From an uncultured Clostridia bacterium (lineage in GTDB: Bacteria; Bacillota; Clostridia; TANB77; CAG-508), in NCBI GenBank assembly GCA_934149005.1, contig CAKPDN010000004.1, forward strand, positions 1 through 64,000: a DNA stretch of 64,000 nucleotides. Reading direction: 5' to 3'. The translations under genes were made by a program, and so were the position numbers. This document shows positions 1-7,958 of this stretch, in pieces; position 1 is the first letter of the stretch, and the number at the start of each line of letters is the position of its first letter. A model generated the notes under the pieces. It was not told the origin of the DNA and did not search any database. It saw nothing but the letters and a program-made list of their open reading frames with translations.

Positions 1-703
1 GTAACTATACAGAATAGCACTCTTTAAAACATAATAGAAAAAACGAAAAATGCATTCCATTTCTCATAACCCGAAGGCTCAATTTTTCAAAACAATAAAC
101 AAAAATTTAAAACCAAAAGAATACAAAAGCAGTTTCAATTTTATAAAAAAAGTGATATAATAACGGCATAAAAACAACAAAAAGGAATGATATAATGAAT
201 AAAGAAAGTTCAGCATATTTATTATGTGATTTAGGAATATCACATCACTTAGCAAAAAAACTTTACGATAACGGAATAAAAATTAATGACATAAAGAATA
301 ATAGTAACATAGTACATATCAAGGCCATACAATTATAGAAAATAAAAAAATTTATGAGTATTAATATTAAAACTAGAAAATAGACAAACACGATACGTTA
401 AAAGAAACTGATGGAATATATTCATCAAAACTATTTTATAGCCAAAAAACCATTTATGTCAGAAATTGATATAAAAGATGATATGAACTGCATCTTTTAC
501 TTAAAAAATATAAAGAAGAATTATATGACTATAAAAACATAGGAAATTCATATCAGTGGTTAATAAATGAATATTTTAATTTATATATGTTGGAGAAAAA
601 AATGAAGATGAAAAGATTCTTAATAAATAATAAATTCAAAAAAGGTTGCAGAATTTAAAGAATAACAAATTGCAAAAAAAGGAGATATAAATATAAGAAT
701 ATT
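1..703. other. decayed intergenic region
   Basis: No intact gene of normal length can be read here on either strand. The only start with a plausible ribosome binding site opens a 47-codon frame (195-338), listed separately. After it, short stretches of coding-like sequence lie in different frames and are broken by stops (roughly 340-640), which suggests an eroded gene. The segment 640-703 is the leader of the next gene. Confidence 0.5.
195..338 (+). pseudogene. 47-codon gene remnant
   Basis: An AAGGAATGATATA leader precedes an ATG that opens a 47-codon frame ending in TAG at 336-338. The peptide starts MNKESSAYLLCDLGISHHL and continues with a helix-hairpin-helix-like, Lys-rich stretch. Several broken coding-like pieces follow downstream, so I read it as the 5' end of a decayed gene rather than a functional small protein. 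I do not recognise the parent family. Confidence 0.3.
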
Positions 704-1618
704 ATGGAAAAAAATATAGAATTTTTGATAGAAATGTTAAAAGAACAATATGGAATTGAACTAGCAAATAAAATAATAGAAGGATACACAAAACAAAGAG
801 TACTTACATTTAGAGTAAATACATTAAAAAGTGATGTAAAAAAAGTTGAAGATAAACTAAAACAAGAAAAAGTAGAATATGAAAAAACACAATGGAACTC
901 AAATGCATTTATCATAAAAAATGCAAGTAAAAAAGAAATACAAGAATTAGACATTTATAAAAATGGAGAAATATATATTCAAAGTTTATCTTCAATGTTA
1001 CCACCTATTATATTAGAACCACAAGAAAAAGCTGATATTTTAGATATGACAGCAGCACCAGGAGGAAAGACAACAGAAATGGCAGCACTTTCTGGAAATA
1101 AAGCACATATTACAGCATGTGAAAAAAGTAAAATACGTGCTGAAAGGTTGAAATATAATGTAAACAAACAAGGAGCTTTCAGTGTATTTATAATGGAAAA
1201 AGATGCAAGATATATAGATGACTTCTTTTCATTTGATCAAATATTATTAGATGCTCCATGCAGCGGAAGCGGAACCCTAAATATAAATAATAACAATATA
1301 AAAAATAAATTTACAAAAGAACTAGTTAAAAAGTCTACAATATCACAATTAGAATTATTAAAGAAAGCAATAAAAATATTAAAACCAGGAAAAGAAATGG
1401 TATATTCTACATGTTCTATTTTAGCTTGCGAAAATGAAGAAATAGTTAAAAATATTTTAGACAATAAAAATATTGAAATAGTTCCTATTAATTTTAAAGG
1501 AATAGAAAGTATACCTCTTCTTCCAACCAAAATAGATGGAACTTTATGTGTATGCCCAAATGAACTTTATGAAGGATTCTTTGTGGCAAAAATCAGAAAA
1601 AATAGGAGGGAAAATTAA
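704..1618 (+). CDS. RNA (cytosine-C5) methyltransferase, NOL1/NOP2/Sun family (RsmF/RsmB-like)
   Basis: The 304-residue protein has the SAM-binding motif DMTAAPGGKT (about residues 114-123), motif IV with the proline-cysteine pair DAPCSGSG (about 183-190), and motif VI STCSI. Both cysteines needed by m5C RNA methyltransferases are therefore present. The NusB-like N-terminal domain of true RsmB is absent, so this is closer to the short RsmF/YebU-type enzymes that methylate 16S rRNA. The likely Shine-Dalgarno (AAGGAG near 679) is unusually far from the ATG, about 18 bases. The stop is followed after two bases by the next ATG, so it is co-transcribed with the phosphodiesterase gene. The substrate position cannot be told from sequence alone. 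Confidence 0.85.
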   Translation: MEKNIEFLIEMLKEQYGIELANKIIEGYTKQRVLTFRVNTLKSDVKKVEDKLKQEKVEYEKTQWNSNAFIIKNASKKEIQELDIYKNGEIYIQSLSSMLPPIILEPQEKADILDMTAAPGGKTTEMAALSGNKAHITACEKSKIRAERLKYNVNKQGAFSVFIMEKDARYIDDFFSFDQILLDAPCSGSGTLNINNNNIKNKFTKELVKKSTISQLELLKKAIKILKPGKEMVYSTCSILACENEEIVKNILDNKNIEIVPINFKGIESIPLLPTKIDGTLCVCPNELYEGFFVAKIRKNRREN

Positions 1619-1620
1619 TA

Positions 1621-2157
1621 ATGAAAGCCTTAGTAATATCAGATATTCATGGATCAGGATACTATGCAGAAAAAATAAAAGAAATAAATGAAAAAGAAAA
1701 TCCAGATAAAGTTATTTTATTAGGAGATTTATATTATCATGGACCAAGAAATAATTTAAGTCAAGAATATGAGCCAATGAAAGTGGCTCAAATTTTAAAT
1801 TCAATAAAAGATAAATTACTAGTAGTTAAGGGGAATTGCGATGCAGAAGTTGATGAAATGATATCAGAATTTGAATTTCAAGATCACATATTGATGGAAA
1901 TAAACAGAAAAAAGTTTTATTTTACACATGGACACAAATATAATATAGAAAAAATACCATATGAAGATTTTGATATAATGATATATGGACATATTCATCA
2001 GGGATTTATACAAGAAAAAGATGGATATATTTTTGCAAATCCCGGCTCAATATCAGTTCCGAAATGTAACACAGAACATAGCTATATCATATTAGAAGAA
2101 AATAAAATTATACTAAAGAGAGTAGATGGAGAAGTTTTACAAGAATATAAAATATAA
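1621..2157 (+). CDS. YfcE/MJ0936-type metallophosphodiesterase
   Basis: This 178-residue calcineurin-like phosphoesterase shows the metal-binding motifs in order: SDIHG near the N-terminus, GDLYYHG, GNCDAEVD, THGHKYN and GHIH, followed by NPGSISVPK. That set and the length match the small cytosolic YfcE/YsnB family, which hydrolyses phosphodiesters with manganese. The physiological substrate of the family is not settled. The gene begins three bases after the stop of the methyltransferase gene, so the two form one transcription unit, with no functional link implied. Confidence 0.88.
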   Translation: MKALVISDIHGSGYYAEKIKEINEKENPDKVILLGDLYYHGPRNNLSQEYEPMKVAQILNSIKDKLLVVKGNCDAEVDEMISEFEFQDHILMEINRKKFYFTHGHKYNIEKIPYEDFDIMIYGHIHQGFIQEKDGYIFANPGSISVPKCNTEHSYIILEENKIILKRVDGEVLQEYKI

Positions 2158-2180
2158 TAATTGTTTTTTGCGGCAAGGGT

Positions 2181-3107
2181 TTAATAGTACTTTCCTTGCC
2201 ACAAATCTTGCTCTTTTAAAATTTTATCAAAACCATTTAAAACCCACTTTTTATGCAAATTCCATTCAGGAACAATAAGTAAACCTTTAGGAGCATCTCC
2301 TGAGATTCTATGTATTACGACATCAGGAGAAATATGTGTAATAACATATGTAAGAGCATCTAAATAATATTCTAAAGAAATAGGTTCATACTTGCCATTA
2401 AAATACATATTAGCTAAAACAGTATTTTTAATGACATAAGTAGAATGTATTTTAATTCCTTGAATATTGTGTTTATTTATAAAGTTAACAGTATTTTTAA
2501 CATCATCAAAGTTTTCTTCAGGAAGTCCAACCATAATATGAGCTACAACATCAATATTATATTTATTCAAAAGTTTAACAGCTTTGGTAAATTGACTGCT
2601 ATTATATCCTCTATTAATTAAAATCCCTGTATTATCATTAGAAGTTTGCAAACCTAATTCAACACAAACATAATATTTTTCAGTATATGATTTTAACAAC
2701 TTGACAATATCTTCATTTATGCAATCAGGTCGTGTAGCAACTGCTAAACCAATAATTCTATCATCAATTAAAGCAGCATTATATTTTGACTTTAAATTTT
2801 CTAAAGAATCATATGTATTAGTAAAATTTTGGAAGTAAGCTATAAATTTATTAGCACGCATAGAACGATAATTAGAAAAATAATTTATAACTTGATTTTT
2901 AATTTTATCAATAATATTATTTGCATCTGAAGGCAATATAAGGTCACCAGACCCTTTTTCACTGCAAAAAATACATCCGCCATTTCCACAATGTCCATCC
3001 CTATTAGGACAAGTAAAACCACCATCAATACATATTTTTAAAGTTCGCTCTCCAAATTTTTCTTTTAAATATTTGTTTAAATGTTTATATCTTTCTTCAT
3101 TTTCCAT
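2181..3107 (-). CDS. TIGR01212-type radical SAM protein (YhcC-like)
   Basis: A 308-residue protein convergent with the previous gene. The N-terminal cysteines follow the unusual spacing of this family (CPNRDG...GGCIFCSEKG, about residues 29-49) and would bind the 4Fe-4S cluster for SAM cleavage. Downstream are conserved blocks such as VELGLQT and AHIMVGLPEE typical of Elp3/HemN-like TIM barrels. The family is widespread in Firmicutes and E. coli (YhcC); its reaction is not established to my knowledge. The start ATG at 3107 has no overlap with other genes. An inverted G/C pair (GGCAAGG with CCTTGCC, about 2172-2200) at the 3' end may act as a terminator. Confidence 0.85.
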   Translation of the reverse strand: MENEERYKHLNKYLKEKFGERTLKICIDGGFTCPNRDGHCGNGGCIFCSEKGSGDLILPSDANNIIDKIKNQVINYFSNYRSMRANKFIAYFQNFTNTYDSLENLKSKYNAALIDDRIIGLAVATRPDCINEDIVKLLKSYTEKYYVCVELGLQTSNDNTGILINRGYNSSQFTKAVKLLNKYNIDVVAHIMVGLPEENFDDVKNTVNFINKHNIQGIKIHSTYVIKNTVLANMYFNGKYEPISLEYYLDALTYVITHISPDVVIHRISGDAPKGLLIVPEWNLHKKWVLNGFDKILKEQDLWQGKYY

Positions 3108-3285
3108 AATATAATTAGTATATCAAAAATAAAATAATATATCAAATATTAATAAAAACTTTAAAAAAACTTCTTAAAGTGATATAATATAACAAACACA
3201 AATATCATAAAATAGTATAAAAAGTTTAGAAAGATATAGAAAGTACTAAAAAATAAAAATTAGATCTTAAGAAAGGAAAGAAAAA

Positions 3286-3951
3286 ATGGAGGAATGTAAA
3301 ATAAAAAATTTATATAATTTGGAAGAAACAATTGCAACAAAAATATTTGAAGGAGCAATATATCCATGGGAAATATTACCTAAAATAGGAGAATTTATAA
3401 TAGAATTAGGCAATACTTTAAATCCAGAAGAATACAACAAAATTGGAGAAGATATTTGGATTGCAAAATCAGCAACAGTGGCTCCAACAGCATATATAAA
3501 AGGACCAGCAATAATAGGAAAAAATGCACAAATAAGACACTGTGCATTTATAAGAGGAAAAGCAATAGTGGGGGAAGGTGCAGTAGTAGGAAATTCGACT
3601 GAACTTAAAAATGTAATATTATTTAATAAAGTACAAGTACCACACTACAATTATGTAGGAGACTCAATATTAGGATATAAATCACACATGGGAGCAGGTT
3701 CAATAACATCAAATGTAAAATCAGATAAAAAATTAGTAATTGTAAAAAATGAAACAGAAAAAATAGAAACAGGATTAAAAAAATTTGGAGCAATGATAGG
3801 TGATGAAGTAGAAGTAGGATGTGGTTCTATTTTAAATCCAGGAACTGTTATTGGAAAAAATTCAAATATTTATCCGCTATCATCTGTAAGAAAAGTAGTT
3901 CCAGCAAATAGTATATACAAAAATCAAAATGAAGTTATAGAAAAATTCTAA
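3286..3951 (+). CDS. left-handed beta-helix nucleotidyltransferase/acyltransferase-like protein
   Basis: The 221-residue protein is dominated by hexapeptide repeats (IAKSATVAPTAYIKGP, IIGKNAQIRH, IVGEGAVVGN and others) that form a left-handed beta helix as in the C-terminal half of GlmU. There is no N-terminal nucleotidyltransferase domain with a GxGTRM motif. Such proteins are often labelled UDP-N-acetylglucosamine pyrophosphorylase-like in Clostridia; the actual reaction is unknown and an acetyltransferase or a regulatory role is equally possible. A GAAAGGAAAG ribosome binding site precedes the ATG, and a TATAAT-containing promoter region lies about 100 bases upstream. Confidence 0.7.
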   Translation: MEECKIKNLYNLEETIATKIFEGAIYPWEILPKIGEFIIELGNTLNPEEYNKIGEDIWIAKSATVAPTAYIKGPAIIGKNAQIRHCAFIRGKAIVGEGAVVGNSTELKNVILFNKVQVPHYNYVGDSILGYKSHMGAGSITSNVKSDKKLVIVKNETEKIETGLKKFGAMIGDEVEVGCGSILNPGTVIGKNSNIYPLSSVRKVVPANSIYKNQNEVIEKF

Positions 3952-4111
3952 TATAAGTCGAATAAGAAAGAAATATGACTAAATAAATACAATATGACAG
4001 AAAGAAGAAATATCATGTCAAAAAATGCGATGAAAAATTCTTGCAAAGTACTGAGATTAGTAGTAAGATATAAATTATTACAAAGAAAGACTAAAGAAAA
4101 GGGGGATTTTT

Positions 4112-4426
4112 TTGAAAACATTTTTTGGAGGTGTATTTATTGACAAAGAGAAACTTGAAGAAGCAGAAATAAAACATCCAATAAAATTAGAATATTACAA
4201 ACAAATAAATGAAGATGAAATTAACTCTGGTAAAGAAAAATATGGAATTCAAATAGTAAAGACAGAATACATACCAGATAATTTAGAGATAGAAACCAAA
4301 AGTATAAAATATGTAACAAATGATGAATTAGAAGAAGAAAAAATATTAAATATTTTTAAAGAAAATCAAGTAACTCCTATCAACTCTGAAGAAGTCATAC
4401 TAGACTTATTTAGAAGTAAATTTTAG
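4112..4426 (+). CDS. small conserved-looking protein of unknown function (DUF6514-like)
   Basis: A 104-residue, acidic, soluble protein with no signal peptide or membrane segment. I chose the TTG start because a GGGGG Shine-Dalgarno lies eight bases upstream. A central KYGIQIVKT stretch resembles what I remember of DUF6514 proteins in Clostridia, but this is a weak resemblance. It lies alone between the beta-helix gene and topA, on the same strand, with its own leader. Confidence 0.55.
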   Translation: MKTFFGGVFIDKEKLEEAEIKHPIKLEYYKQINEDEINSGKEKYGIQIVKTEYIPDNLEIETKSIKYVTNDELEEEKILNIFKENQVTPINSEEVILDLFRSKF

Positions 4427-4619
4427 AAAAAAGAATTACAATTTACAGTTTTAAAATTTTATTATATATTCAACCTTTAATTTATTAATATATATTAGCT
4501 GTGAATTGAAACAAAAAGGGAATAGTAATTCTCTTTTTTTATGTAAAAAAACTTGCAAAATATAAAAAAGTAAGCTAGAATACTAAGAGTATAAAAGAAG
4601 AAAAAACTAAGGAGGATTT

Positions 4620-6656
4620 ATGGCAGACAAATTAATAATAGTAGAATCACCTGCAAAGGCAAATACAATAAAAAAATTTCTAGGAGGAAATACAAAAGTT
4701 GTAGCTTCAATGGGACATATAAGAGATTTACCAAAATCAAAATTAGGTGTAGACATTGAACACAATTTTGAACCAGAATATATAAACATTAGAGGAAAAG
4801 GAAATTTAATAAAATCATTAAAAGCAGATAGTAAAAAAGCTAAAAAAGTATATTTAGCAACCGACCCTGACCGTGAGGGTGAAGCAATAGCATGGCATCT
4901 ATCAAAAATATTAGAAGAAGACAAAGACAAAATAACAAGGGTAACTTTTAACGAAATAACAAAATCAGCAGTACAAAAAGCAATAAAAGAATCAAGAAAT
5001 ATAGACATGGATACAGTAAATGCTCAACAAGCAAGAAGAGTTTTAGATAGAATAGTAGGATATAAAATAAGTCCACTATTATGGAAAAAAGTAAAAAGAG
5101 GATTATCAGCAGGCAGAGTACAATCAGTAGCAGTAAAACTAATAGTAGATAGAGAAAACGAAATAGAAAACTTTATTCCGCAAGAATATTGGAATATATA
5201 TGCTAATCTAAAAGATGAAAAATCAAAAAAGGAATTTGAAGCTAGATTCTGGGGAAAAGATGGAAAAAAACAAGAAATTAGTTCAAAAGAACAAGTAGAT
5301 GAAATATTAAAAAATATAGAAAATGCAAAATATATTGTTTCAGAAATAAAAAAAGGCGAAAAGAAAAGAAATCCAGCACCACCGTTTACAACAAGTACAA
5401 TGCAACAAGAAGCATCAAGAAAATTAGGATTTACATTAAAGAAAACAATGCAAGTAGCACAAACTTTGTATGAAGGGGTAAAAATATCTGATAAAGGAAC
5501 AATAGGATTAATAACATATATGAGGACAGATTCTACAAGAATCTCAGAAGAAGCAAGAGCTGTGGCAAAAACACAAATAGTATCAACATATGGTGAAGAA
5601 TTCTATGAAAATAGATATTACAAAACAAGCAAAGATGCTCAAGATGCACATGAAGGCATAAGGCCAACTTATTCGAATATTGAACCAGATGATATAAAGA
5701 ATGACTTAAGCAGGGATCAATATAAATTATACAAATTAATATATAACAGATTCATGGCAAGCCAAATGAAATCAGCAGTTTATGACACAATGGCTGTTAA
5801 TATAAAAGCAAATGAATATGATTTTAAAGCAAATGGACAAAGTTTAAAATTTAAAGGATTTATGATTTTATATGTAGAGGGAACAGATGAAAAAGAGGAA
5901 CAAGAAGTAGGAATGTTACCAGAACTAGAACAAAATCAAAAATTAAAACTAATTAAAATAAATCCAAAACAAAGCTTTACAGAACCACCAGCAAGATACA
6001 CAGAAGCAAGCCTAGTAAAAGCATTAGAAGAAAAAGGAATAGGAAGACCAAGCACATATTCACCAACAATAACAACGATTTTAGAAAGAAGATATATAGA
6101 AAAAGAACAAAAACAATTATTACCAACAGATTTAGGAAAAATAGTAAATAAACTACTAACAGAAAATTTTACAGATATTATAAATGTGGAATTCACAGCT
6201 AAAATTGAAAATGAATTTGATGAAATAGCAGAAGGAAAAGAAGAATGGAAGAAAATGATTAGAGAATTTTACGGACCATTTGAAAAAGAACTTGAAAAAG
6301 TAGAAAAAGATTTAGAACATGTTGAACTAGTAGAGGAGGTATCTGATGTAAAATGTGAAAAGTGCGGAAGAATGATGGTATATAAATATGGAAGATATGG
6401 AAAATTTTTAGCATGTCCAGGATATCCAGAATGTAAAAACACAAAAGCAATTGTAGAAACAATAGATGTACCATGCCCCAAATGTGGTGCAACGGTGCAA
6501 GTTAGAAAAACAAAAAGAAGAAAAAACTATTATATCTGTGAAAACAATCCAGTTTCTTGTGATTATATTTCTTGGAACAAGCCTAAAAAGGGAGAAAAAT
6601 GGAATCCTGAAAAAGCAGAAAAAGTAAAAAAAGAAAAAACTAAAAAAAGTAAATAG
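4620..6656 (+). CDS. topA: DNA topoisomerase I
   Basis: The 678-residue protein is a complete type IA topoisomerase that relaxes negative supercoils. It shows an N-terminal TOPRIM domain (IVESPAKA at the start, DPDREGEAIAWHL about residue 80-93), the QQARR motif, and the catalytic tyrosine in YMRTDSTR (about residue 300). Two C-terminal zinc ribbons follow, CEKCGRMM...CPGYPEC and CPKCGATV...C, about residues 578-660, ending in a Lys-rich tail. This layout and length match Firmicutes TopA. A consensus AAGGAGG lies just upstream of the ATG. In many Firmicutes dprA precedes topA; here dprA is elsewhere (49672), so that link is broken. Confidence 0.97.
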   Translation: MADKLIIVESPAKANTIKKFLGGNTKVVASMGHIRDLPKSKLGVDIEHNFEPEYINIRGKGNLIKSLKADSKKAKKVYLATDPDREGEAIAWHLSKILEEDKDKITRVTFNEITKSAVQKAIKESRNIDMDTVNAQQARRVLDRIVGYKISPLLWKKVKRGLSAGRVQSVAVKLIVDRENEIENFIPQEYWNIYANLKDEKSKKEFEARFWGKDGKKQEISSKEQVDEILKNIENAKYIVSEIKKGEKKRNPAPPFTTSTMQQEASRKLGFTLKKTMQVAQTLYEGVKISDKGTIGLITYMRTDSTRISEEARAVAKTQIVSTYGEEFYENRYYKTSKDAQDAHEGIRPTYSNIEPDDIKNDLSRDQYKLYKLIYNRFMASQMKSAVYDTMAVNIKANEYDFKANGQSLKFKGFMILYVEGTDEKEEQEVGMLPELEQNQKLKLIKINPKQSFTEPPARYTEASLVKALEEKGIGRPSTYSPTITTILERRYIEKEQKQLLPTDLGKIVNKLLTENFTDIINVEFTAKIENEFDEIAEGKEEWKKMIREFYGPFEKELEKVEKDLEHVELVEEVSDVKCEKCGRMMVYKYGRYGKFLACPGYPECKNTKAIVETIDVPCPKCGATVQVRKTKRRKNYYICENNPVSCDYISWNKPKKGEKWNPEKAEKVKKEKTKKSK

Positions 6657-6658
6657 AA

Positions 6659-6694
6659 AAGAGGGATTTCGGGGCCAGCACTCAAAATCCCTCT
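6659..6694 (+). terminator. weak terminator after topA
   Basis: An 11-bp inverted repeat (AAGAGGGATTT at 6659-6669 and AAATCCCTCTT at 6684-6694) directly follows the topA stop. The T tract after it is short, so termination may be partial. Confidence 0.45.
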
Positions 6695-6703
6695 TAAAAA
6701 CTA

Positions 6704-6732
6704 TTGACAATATTAATAAATTTTGGTATTAT
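6704..6732 (+). promoter_or_regulatory. promoter of the tRNA locus
   Basis: A consensus TTGACA (6704-6709) is followed after 17 bases by TATTAT (6727-6732), about 38 bases before the first tRNA sequence. This is a good sigma-A promoter for the tRNA cluster. Confidence 0.7.
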
Positions 6733-6769
6733 ATTAATTGCTTTTGAATATAATTAATTAAACACATGA

Positions 6770-6815
6770 GGGAATAGCTCAGTTTATAGAGTGCTGCCTT
6801 GTCAAGGCGGGGGTC
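6770..6815 (+). pseudogene. truncated tRNA-Asp(GTC)
   Basis: The 5' half of a tRNA is present: acceptor strand GGGAATA, D arm, and an anticodon arm with loop TTGTCAA (anticodon GTC, 6801-6803) closed by CTGCC/GGCGG. The sequence then breaks off into AT-rich DNA: there is no T arm and no 3' acceptor strand. It therefore cannot fold as a tRNA. It lies directly upstream of intact tRNA-Gly and may be the scar of a deletion or of mobile-element excision. Confidence 0.75.
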
Positions 6816-6839
6816 TTAACTTTGAAAATTTTATAAAAT

Positions 6840-6913
6840 GCAGGTATAATTTAGTGGTAAAATGCAACCTTGCCAAGGTTGATTCGCGGGTCCGATTCCC
6901 GCTACCTGCTCCA
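6840..6913 (+). tRNA. tRNA-Gly(GCC), CCA encoded
   Basis: A full cloverleaf can be drawn: acceptor GCAGGTA/TACCTGC (6840-6846 with 6903-6909), anticodon stem CAACC/GGTTG with loop TTGCCAA and anticodon GCC (6872-6874), T stem GCGGG/CCCGC, discriminator T, and an encoded CCA at 6911-6913. It decodes GGC and GGT. Confidence 0.95.
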
Positions 6914-6936
6914 AAACCCTAGTGGTTCTAGTATTC

Positions 6937-7010
6937 GGCGACTTAGCCAAGCGGTAAGGCACGAGTCTGCAAAACTCTGATGATCGGTTCGACTCCGATA
7001 GTCGCCTCCA
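6937..7010 (+). tRNA. tRNA-Cys(GCA), CCA encoded
   Basis: Acceptor strands GGCGACT (6937-6943) and AGTCGCC (7000-7006) pair fully. The anticodon stem GAGTC... encloses loop with anticodon GCA, the T arm is TCGG/CCGA-type, and CCA is encoded at 7008-7010. It follows tRNA-Gly by 23 bases and shares its promoter. Confidence 0.95.
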
Positions 7011-7020
7011 ATAATGTAAT

Positions 7021-7047
7021 AAAAACGTTGATTTTTCAACGTTTTTT
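7021..7047 (+). terminator. terminator of the tRNA locus
   Basis: An 11-bp perfect stem (7021-7031 with 7036-7046, core AACGTTGA/TCAACGTT) with a TTTT loop ends in a run of T. It closes the tRNA transcription unit. Confidence 0.85.
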
Positions 7048-7269
7048 ATTTTTATATAAATTTACTTGTTTCCTTACATTCCCTAGTAATAGGGCATTTT
7101 CACTTTCAAAGTTATTTGAGTTTTTTGAGTACATCTTAAAACAAACTTAACACGAACTTAACACATTAACATTTATAAACTTAACACTTTTTAATTAAAA
7201 TAAATCTTTTTGATGGATTTATTTTATTACATTTTATATGATACAATGATAGGTACTAATGATTTGCAA

Positions 7270-7355
7270 AAGTTTGTAATGTTCGCTTGTTTTTTTTAGA
7301 AAAATGTTGTAATATAATTTACATAGGAAATGAGATAAAAGCAGATGTGGGTGTT
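7270..7355 (+). promoter_or_regulatory. promoter-like repeat copy 1 (R1), before the small hydrophobic peptide
   Basis: This is one of three dispersed copies of a module of about 85 bp: ATGTTCGCTTGT, a T/A run, TGTTGTAATATAAT, then AAATGAGATAAAAGCAGATG and TGTTAC. TATAAT at 7313-7318 looks like a -10 box, so transcription would start near 7325. The leader then contains the hairpin CTCAAC/GTTGAG and a GGAGGTGG ribosome binding site before the small gene at 7403. Confidence 0.6.
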
Positions 7356-7402
7356 ACCTTTAATTCCTCAACAATAGTTGAGAGATTGGAGGTGGTGTTT
7401 AT

Positions 7403-7510
7403 ATGTTAGATTTTTTAATGTTCTTAATAATAGGATTTATGATTTCAATAACTATAAACGTTGCCTTATTAAGTGTTATATACATAATACTATCAAATAA
7501 GCAACAATAA
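7403..7510 (+). CDS. 35-residue hydrophobic peptide, candidate type I toxin
   Basis: The peptide consists of one membrane-spanning helix (LIIGFMISITINVALLS and beyond) and a short polar tail ending SNKQQ. Small single-helix peptides of this size with strong ribosome binding sites are typical of type I toxins (TxpA/BsrG or holin-like toxins). Support comes from the context: a well-formed leader, a terminator-like hairpin just after the stop, and a consensus promoter on the opposite strand 100 bases downstream that would make an RNA antisense to the 3' end. No sequence identity with a named toxin family is claimed. It could also be a non-toxic small membrane protein. Confidence 0.5.
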   Translation: MLDFLMFLIIGFMISITINVALLSVIYIILSNKQQ

Positions 7511-7597
7511 AAAATACACCACATACGCTTTCACAGAGCTAGTGGTGTATACTTAAACTTTTTAGGTAACACACATTATTTGTGTTCTCATTTTCTA
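7508..7597 (-). ncRNA. candidate antisense antitoxin RNA
   Basis: Transcription from the minus-strand promoter at 7603-7632 would start near 7597 and run toward the small peptide gene. It would stop at the hairpin ATACACCAC/GTGGTGTAT (about 7513-7552), which on this strand is followed by TTTTTTATT. The roughly 90-nt RNA would be complementary to the 3' untranslated part of the peptide mRNA, as RatA is to txpA. Its first bases (GAAAATGAGA and GTGTTACC) repeat the leader of R1 in the same sense. Confidence 0.5.
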
Positions 7598-7602
7598 TCT
7601 AT

Positions 7603-7632
7603 ATTATACACCCTAATTAAATTATTTGTCAA
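7603..7632 (-). promoter_or_regulatory. consensus promoter for the antisense RNA
   Basis: Read on the minus strand: TTGACA (7632-7627), an 18-base spacer, TATAAT (7608-7603). Both hexamers match the sigma-A consensus exactly, and no gene lies downstream on this strand other than the antisense RNA. Confidence 0.7.
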
Positions 7633-7775
7633 TGGATTTTTAGAGTGTGTTACAATATGTTATATAAAATTAAAATTATTGGGTTAAAAATGTGTTAAAA
7701 TAAGGTTTTTTCAACACAAAAGTACAGAATACAAGAGGGATACAGGATACACTCAACCTGACTGTCACCTCCAAC

Positions 7776-7819
7776 AAAAAACGATAAAATGATGTTATAT
7801 CAACATTTTATCGTTTTTT
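7776..7819. terminator. bidirectional terminator hairpin
   Basis: A 16-bp perfect inverted repeat, 7776-7791 with 7804-7819, with A and T tracts on its outer edges. It follows a short GTCACCTCCA sequence (7764-7773) that resembles the 3' end of the tRNA-Cys gene at 7001-7010 (one mismatch), so this could be the scar of a tRNA-targeted insertion. Confidence 0.6.
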
Positions 7820-7867
7820 ATATTATTTTGCTAAAAATATAGTAAAATAATTATTTGTAAAATTTTA

Positions 7868-7945
7868 CTATGTTCGCTTATTTTTTAGAGAAAAATATTA
7901 TAATATATTGTCATAAAAAATGAGAATAAGCAGATGTATTCTAAA
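7868..7945 (+). promoter_or_regulatory. promoter-like repeat copy 2 (R2)
   Basis: This is a diverged copy of the R1 module: ATGTTCGCTTATTTTTTAGA, then TATTATAATATATTG, then AAATGAGAATAAGCAGATG. It points into the 3' end of the minus-strand gene 7959-8828, so any transcript would be antisense to that gene. No small peptide gene follows it. Confidence 0.45.
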
Positions 7946-7958
7946 TAGTCGCTACAAA

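Noticed and set aside
6770..6815. Functional tRNA-Asp gene
   Set aside because: The T arm and 3' acceptor strand are missing, so no cloverleaf can form.
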